A stretch of DNA of 64,000 nucleotides, from NCBI GenBank assembly GCA_033764725.1, contig JANRIR010000051.1, forward strand, positions 62,001 through 126,000, written 5' to 3'. Positions within the stretch are counted from its first letter, which is position 1, and each line of letters starts with the position of its first letter. The notes beneath the pieces are model-generated. The model was not told the DNA's origin, searched no databases, and was given only the letters and a program-made list of their open reading frames with translations. This document shows positions 59,784-64,000 of the stretch, one piece after another. Both the position numbers and the translations under genes were made by a program. This DNA is from RI-43 sp033764725. Lineage in GTDB: Bacteria; Pseudomonadota; Alphaproteobacteria; Caulobacterales; Aquidulcibacteraceae.

Positions 59784-61237
59784 GCCGCGCGCTCCGCCAG
59801 CGCCGCGCGCGCGGCCACCTGATCGGAAAACGGCAGCACGCGTGCGCCGACGATCTGGCCGGTCTCGTGGCCCTTGCCTGCGATCAGCAGCGCATCGCCG
59901 GGGCGCAACATGGCCACACCGGCGCGGATCGCCTCGCCGCGATCGCCGATTTCGAGCGCGCCCGGGCAGGCGGCGAGGATGTGTTTGCGAATGACGGAAG
60001 CATCTTCGCTGCGCGGATTGTCGTCGGTGACGATGACGACATCGGCCAGACGATGCGCGACGGCGCCCATTTTCGGCCGCTTGCCGGCGTCGCGATCGCC
60101 GCCGCAACCGAACGCCAGCACGATGCGGCCCGGCGCATGCGGCCGCGCCGCGCGCAACAGCACGTCGAGCCCATCAGGGGTATGGGCGTAATCCACGAAA
60201 ACGTGCGCGCCTTGCGCGGTGGCGCCGACATGCTCGATGCGCCCGCGCACAGGCTTGAGCGTCGTCATCGCGTCGAGCGCGCCGTCGAAATCGCCGCCCA
60301 GTGCGAGCGCGAGCGCGGCGGCGGTGACGGCGTTGATTGCCTGGAACTCGCCGATCAGCGGCAGGTCGACGTCGCGCTCGGCGCCGTTCCACATCAAGGT
60401 GAGCGTCTGGCTGTCCGGCCGCGGCTGGATTTGCGCGATCTTCAGGCCGTTGCGATACGCGCTGGCGCGCCAGCCGCAGCTGACGACGTCGAGCCCGAGG
60501 CGCAGCGCTTCCTGCTCGAACGCCTCCGCCTCGACCGCATCGGCGTTGATCACCACCGGGCCCGGCCCGCCGATCAAGCGCCACAGACGCAGCTTGGCGG
60601 CGCGGTAGGCGTCCATGTCGCCGTGATAGTCGAGATGGTCCTGGGTGAGATTGGTGAAGGCGCCGGCGCGCAGCCGCACGCCGTCGAGGCGGCGCTGCTC
60701 GAGGCCGTGGCTCGACGCCTCCATCGCGACATGCGTGACGCCGGCGTCCGCGAGCCTTTGCAGCGTGGCGTGGATGGCGACCGGATCGGGCGTGGTGTGG
60801 CCGAGATCGATGACGCCGTCCGCCAAATCGGCCGGCCCGATCGCGCCGAGCGTGCCGAGGCTCGCCGCGCGCACGCCCTGCGCCGCCCAGATCTGGCGCA
60901 GAAAATCCACGGTGGAGCTTTTGCCGTTGGTGCCGGTCACCGCGACGATCGTTTCCGGCTGGCGCGGATAGAAGCGCGCCGCCGCAAGCGCCAGCGCACG
61001 GCGCGCATCGGGCGCGACGATCTCGATCAACCCTTGCGCGTCGGCGTCGCCGGCGTGCAGCACCGCGACCGCGCCGGCCGCCTTGGCGGCGGCGATGAAA
61101 TCGCGGCCATGATGGACGACGCCCTGCAGCGCGGCGAACACGAAGCCGGGGCGCACCGCACGGCTGTCGGCGGTGAGGCCCGCGATCGCGACGTCGCCGC
61201 CTGCGCCGACCGCATCGAACAGCTCGCGCAATGTCAC
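59780..61237 (-). CDS. murE: UDP-MurNAc-dipeptide--2,6-diaminopimelate ligase
   Basis: Mur ligase of 485 residues for the third stem residue. The P-loop VAVTGTNGKSSTVDFL and VAMEASSHGLEQRRLDGV are MurE blocks; the DNPR motif in VIVTDDNPRSEDASVI is the marker for meso-diaminopimelate specificity rather than lysine. The start is a GTG that overlaps the ftsI stop (GTGA). Confidence 0.96.
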   Translation of the reverse strand: MTLRELFDAVGAGGDVAIAGLTADSRAVRPGFVFAALQGVVHHGRDFIAAAKAAGAVAVLHAGDADAQGLIEIVAPDARRALALAAARFYPRQPETIVAVTGTNGKSSTVDFLRQIWAAQGVRAASLGTLGAIGPADLADGVIDLGHTTPDPVAIHATLQRLADAGVTHVAMEASSHGLEQRRLDGVRLRAGAFTNLTQDHLDYHGDMDAYRAAKLRLWRLIGGPGPVVINADAVEAEAFEQEALRLGLDVVSCGWRASAYRNGLKIAQIQPRPDSQTLTLMWNGAERDVDLPLIGEFQAINAVTAAALALALGGDFDGALDAMTTLKPVRGRIEHVGATAQGAHVFVDYAHTPDGLDVLLRAARPHAPGRIVLAFGCGGDRDAGKRPKMGAVAHRLADVVIVTDDNPRSEDASVIRKHILAACPGALEIGDRGEAIRAGVAMLRPGDALLIAGKGHETGQIVGARVLPFSDQVAARAALAERAA

Positions 61238-62919
61238 TGCTCGTCTCCCCGCGGCGCATCCTGCGCCGCACGCCGCACCGGTTCGACGCTGAGTCCGAGC
61301 ATCGGCGCAATCCGGGCGGCGATCCGCGCGACCGACGGCGCCGCCACGGCCCCGCCCGTCGCCTGCCCCCCCGCAGCTTCGGTGCGCGCCGGCTCATCCA
61401 GCGCGAGCACGATCACATAGCGCGGGTTTGACGCCGGGAATACCGCCGCAAACGAAGAGAGCATGCGATCGGGATCATAGCCGGACGCGCCGGGTTTTTC
61501 GGCGCTGCCGGTTTTGCCAGCGATCTCCAGCCCTGGGACGTCCGCGTTGCGGCCGGTGCCGTCGGTCACCGATGCGCGCATCATCGCCAGAACGCGGCGC
61601 GTCGTTTCCGGCGTGAACACGGGCGCAAGCGGCGCTGCATCGCTTGGCGCGCGGGCGAGCAGCGTCGGCGCAGCACGCGCGCCGTCATTGGCGAACACCG
61701 TGTACGCCTCCGCAACGCTGGCCAAAGACAACGCCATGCCGTGGCCGTAGCCCAGGATCGCCACGCTGAGATCGTCGCGCCGCGCCGGCGCCAGCGGCTG
61801 GGCGCTTTCCGGCGCCTCGATGCCGCTGCGGCGCAGGAAGCCGAGCGCTTCGAAGCTGCGGCGCTGGCGGTCGGCGCCGACGCGCAACGCGATCTGCGCA
61901 GCGCCGATATTCGACGAGCGCGCCAGGATCTCGCCGAGGCCGAGCCGGCCCGCAACCGGATGCAGATCGGCGATGCGCCGGCCGTCGACGATGTAGGGCG
62001 TTTCGACGTCGAAGGTTTCGCCGGCGCGCACGGCGCCGGTGTCCAGCGCCATCGCCAGCGTAAACGGCTTCAGCGTCGAGCCCATTTCGAACAGGGCGCC
62101 CGCGGCGCGGTTCAGACGCGCCTCGGGCGGCGCGCGCGCGGGGCGATTGGGATCCATCGCCGGCCACGATGCGAGCGCCAAGGTCTCGCCGGTGCGGCCG
62201 TCGAGCACGATTGCCGCCGCCCCCGCTGCGCGTAGCCGGGTCGCTGCGTCGGACAATTCCTGCTCCACCGCGTGCTGGATGCGGACGTCTAGGCTCAGGC
62301 GCACGATGCGCCCCGCGCTGCCTGCGGCGCGGATTTGCGCGTCGAGGCCGCGCTCGATCCCGGCCAGCGCGCGCATGTCGCGATCGGCGTAGCCGAGGAT
62401 GTGGCCGGCCAGCGTCTCATGCGGATAGACCCGACGCTCCTCCGCCTCGAAGCCGATGCCGGCGAGGCCAAGCTCCATCACCGCATCGCGCTGCGGCGGC
62501 GTCAGCCCGCGGCGCAGATACACCACCGTGCGGCCGGTCTCGCCAAGGCGGCGCAGCAGCGTGGCCTCGTCCAAGTCCGGAAAGAGCGTGCGCAGGCGCC
62601 GCGCGGTCTCCGGCGGATTCCACACCCGCGCCGGCGTCGCGGTCAGCGCAAAGCCGATCAGATTGGTCGCGAGCAGTTCGCCGTTGCGGTCAACGAGGTC
62701 GCCGCGCGCGACGATCGCGGGGCTGGGCTGGGCCGCGGCCGCCTGCGCCCCGACGGGATCGCCGCTCACCGCCAATTGAACCGCCCGGCCCGCCAACAGC
62801 AGGAACGCGACGCCGAAGCACAGCGCCATCACGCGCACGCCGCCGCGCGCCGGCGCCGCCTCGATCACGGGCTCTGCGGGGTCGAACGGCGCATCCTCGA
62901 CGCCGCGAACCGGTTTCAT
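61234..62919 (-). CDS. ftsI: Septal peptidoglycan transpeptidase FtsI (PBP3)
   Basis: Class B penicillin-binding protein of 561 residues. One membrane helix lies at about 30-50, then the pedestal domain starting with the typical IVARGDLVDRNGELLATN. The transpeptidase domain has the nucleophile motif S281-T-L-K284 (EMGSTLKPF), SSN at 335-337 and KTG at 469-471 (IAGKTGSAEK). It cross-links septal peptidoglycan together with FtsW. The start overlaps the ftsL stop by ATGA. Confidence 0.96.
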   Translation of the reverse strand: MKPVRGVEDAPFDPAEPVIEAAPARGGVRVMALCFGVAFLLLAGRAVQLAVSGDPVGAQAAAAQPSPAIVARGDLVDRNGELLATNLIGFALTATPARVWNPPETARRLRTLFPDLDEATLLRRLGETGRTVVYLRRGLTPPQRDAVMELGLAGIGFEAEERRVYPHETLAGHILGYADRDMRALAGIERGLDAQIRAAGSAGRIVRLSLDVRIQHAVEQELSDAATRLRAAGAAAIVLDGRTGETLALASWPAMDPNRPARAPPEARLNRAAGALFEMGSTLKPFTLAMALDTGAVRAGETFDVETPYIVDGRRIADLHPVAGRLGLGEILARSSNIGAAQIALRVGADRQRRSFEALGFLRRSGIEAPESAQPLAPARRDDLSVAILGYGHGMALSLASVAEAYTVFANDGARAAPTLLARAPSDAAPLAPVFTPETTRRVLAMMRASVTDGTGRNADVPGLEIAGKTGSAEKPGASGYDPDRMLSSFAAVFPASNPRYVIVLALDEPARTEAAGGQATGGAVAAPSVARIAARIAPMLGLSVEPVRRAAQDAPRGDEQ

Positions 62920-63209
62920 TCGACGGGCTCCGGCGCCGGCAGGGTCTCATCGAGCGTCGACAGCGGCTGCACGGCTGCGCCGGGCGCAAGGCCGAGTTGC
63001 GCCTTGGCCAGCGCCTCGACCCGCGCCGGCGATTCCAGGTGCGCGACCTCGGCGCGCAGCGCGCGCACGTCTTGGCGGGCGCCGGCGACGTCCTCGCGCA
63101 GGCTCTCGATGCGCGCGCGCGCGGCGGCGGCGTCTGTCTTGGCTTTGTACAAGCCCCCCGCGAGCAGCAGGATCACGACCAGGGCGATGACGGGAAATGC
63201 GCGCCTCAT
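62916..63209 (-). CDS. ftsL: Cell division protein FtsL
   Basis: A small bitopic protein of 97 residues: MRRAFPVIALVVILLLAGGLYKAK provides the membrane helix (about 5-20), and residues 25-62 form a heptad-like coiled coil (ARIESLREDVAGARQDVRALRAEVAHLE), followed by the LESPARVEALAKAQLGLAP segment seen in FtsL proteins. It links FtsQ/B with FtsWI. Identified by position between rsmH and ftsI plus topology; 4-bp overlaps on both sides. Confidence 0.9.
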   Translation of the reverse strand: MRRAFPVIALVVILLLAGGLYKAKTDAAAARARIESLREDVAGARQDVRALRAEVAHLESPARVEALAKAQLGLAPGAAVQPLSTLDETLPAPEPVE

Positions 63210-64000
63210 CGCAAACGCCTCCATTCCTCTTCGGCCTTGGGCGGCAAGGTCGGTGCGGCCATCGGCGGCCAGGCCGGCGCCGCGGTGCGAATCGCCCATC
63301 TGAGACTGGCTGATCGCGCTCGCGGATTGGCGATTATTTCGTCTTCGCGCGGCGCGGCGGTCTTGCGGTTGTGCAGAACGAAGCTGGGCGCGGGGGCGTC
63401 GGGCGCATCGGGGGCGTGACGCGAGGCGGTCGCGCGCAGGCCGGCGCGCTCGAACAGGAACGTCTTGACCAGGCGATCCTCCAGCGAATGGAACGCCACG
63501 ACGATCAGGCGTCCGTCCGGCTTGAGGATGCGTTCGGCGCCGTTGAGCGCGCGCGTCAGCTCGCCCAGTTCGTCATTCACCAGCATGCGCAGCGCCTGGA
63601 ACGTCTTGGTGGCGGGATGGGTGCGTGCGCCCTTGCGGCTGCCGACGGCGCGCTCGACCAAAGCGGCGAGCGCGTGCGTGGCGCCGATGGGCGCTGCGGC
63701 GCGGGCCTGGACGATGGTGCGCGCGATGCGCCGGCTGTCGTCGTCTTCGCCCAGCGCGTAGATGATGTCCGCGAGCGTGCGCTCGCTCAGCCGGTTGACG
63801 GCGTCCGCCGCCGACAGCCCCGCCTTCTCCATGCGCATGTCGAGCGGGCCGTCCTGCTGGAACGAAAATCCCCGCGCGGCCTCGTCGATCTGAAACGACG
63901 ACACCCCGACATCGAGCATCACGGCGTCGACGGGCGCAGCGATCAGCGACTCCAGATCGCCGAAGCGGCCTTGCAGCAGCGTCAGCCGCGGCGCGTAGGC
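63206..64000 (-). CDS. rsmH: 16S rRNA m4C1402 methyltransferase RsmH, C-terminal part
   Basis: The gene runs off the right edge; 264 C-terminal codons are present. The visible sequence contains LTLLQGRFGDL, VDAVMLDVGVSSFQID (a core SAM-methyltransferase block of RsmH), GFSFQQDGPLDMRM, and near the end DGRLIVVAFHSLEDRLVKTFL and NPRARSASLRWA, all typical of RsmH/MraW. It modifies C1402 in the ribosomal P site. It is the first visible gene of the dcw operon; mraZ, if present, would lie beyond the window. Confidence 0.96.
   Translation of the reverse strand, partial: AYAPRLTLLQGRFGDLESLIAAPVDAVMLDVGVSSFQIDEAARGFSFQQDGPLDMRMEKAGLSAADAVNRLSERTLADIIYALGEDDDSRRIARTIVQARAAAPIGATHALAALVERAVGSRKGARTHPATKTFQALRMLVNDELGELTRALNGAERILKPDGRLIVVAFHSLEDRLVKTFLFERAGLRATASRHAPDAPDAPAPSFVLHNRKTAAPREDEIIANPRARSASLRWAIRTAAPAWPPMAAPTLPPKAEEEWRRLR

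Overview
The window is a dense, GC-rich chromosomal segment of an alphaproteobacterium. The best lineage clues are a circularly permuted (two-piece) tmRNA gene with an ANDNTAEEFALAA tag, an alpha-type SspB adaptor, a DUF4169/ribbon-helix-helix pair, and the gene orders hflK-hflC-degP and ftsZ-lpxC-bamD-ligA. The overall look fits Caulobacterales / Hyphomonadaceae-like bacteria, but the genus cannot be fixed from sequence reading alone. No IS element, prophage, CRISPR array or tRNA gene was seen.

Layout. 1-9.4 kb (mostly - strand): a cut gene, an SDR oxidoreductase, a secreted serine hydrolase, then the branched-chain amino acid genes ilvC, ilvH and ilvB with an antisense acyltransferase-3 gene between ilvH and ilvB. 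ilvB has a readable attenuator: a promoter, a 17-codon leader peptide with an Ile-Ile-Leu-Val-Leu run, and an intrinsic terminator. miaA follows upstream. 9.4-18.9 kb: serB, degP, hflC, hflK, an Mrp-type ATPase, a GST, an SMP-30 protein, folA, thyA, aqpZ. 19-24 kb: ssrA (tmRNA), a GFA protein, sspB, a thioesterase, a RusA resolvase coupled to a membrane protein, fumC. 24.3-39.5 kb is a mixed accessory-like stretch: an UrcA protein, a CoA-transferase, DUF4169, an Old Yellow Enzyme, an RHH protein, two neighbouring TIR-domain membrane proteins, a UvrD helicase, an MBL-fold lipoprotein, a Ser/Asn-repeat protein, prmA, a secreted four-cysteine protein, aminopeptidase P and a membrane protein. 39.5-64 kb: ligA, bamD, lpxC, ftsZ, ftsA, ftsQ, ddl, then (after an interruption) murB, murC, murG, ftsW, murD, mraY, murF, murE, ftsI, ftsL, rsmH: the division and cell wall (dcw) cluster, nearly all on the - strand and mostly joined by 4-bp start/stop overlaps.

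How genes work together. The dcw block makes the lipid-linked peptidoglycan precursor and the divisome. ssrA and sspB lie about 0.7 kb apart and act in one pathway: tmRNA tags stalled proteins and SspB hands them to ClpXP. folA and thyA form a coupled folate/dTMP pair. hflK-hflC-degP is an envelope proteostasis operon.

Most unusual content. A small modular family is scattered through the window. Two similar TIR proteins at 28.8-30.8 kb share the TIR module but carry different membrane/export modules: one ends in an extracytoplasmic four-Cys domain, the other in DUF805. A third, degenerate TIR-like membrane protein sits inside the dcw cluster at 50.2 kb and lacks the catalytic Glu region. A stand-alone secreted copy of the four-Cys domain lies at 36.4 kb. 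This family is the best candidate here for an undescribed membrane-spanning signalling or defence arrangement. The function is inference; the shared sequence blocks are directly visible.
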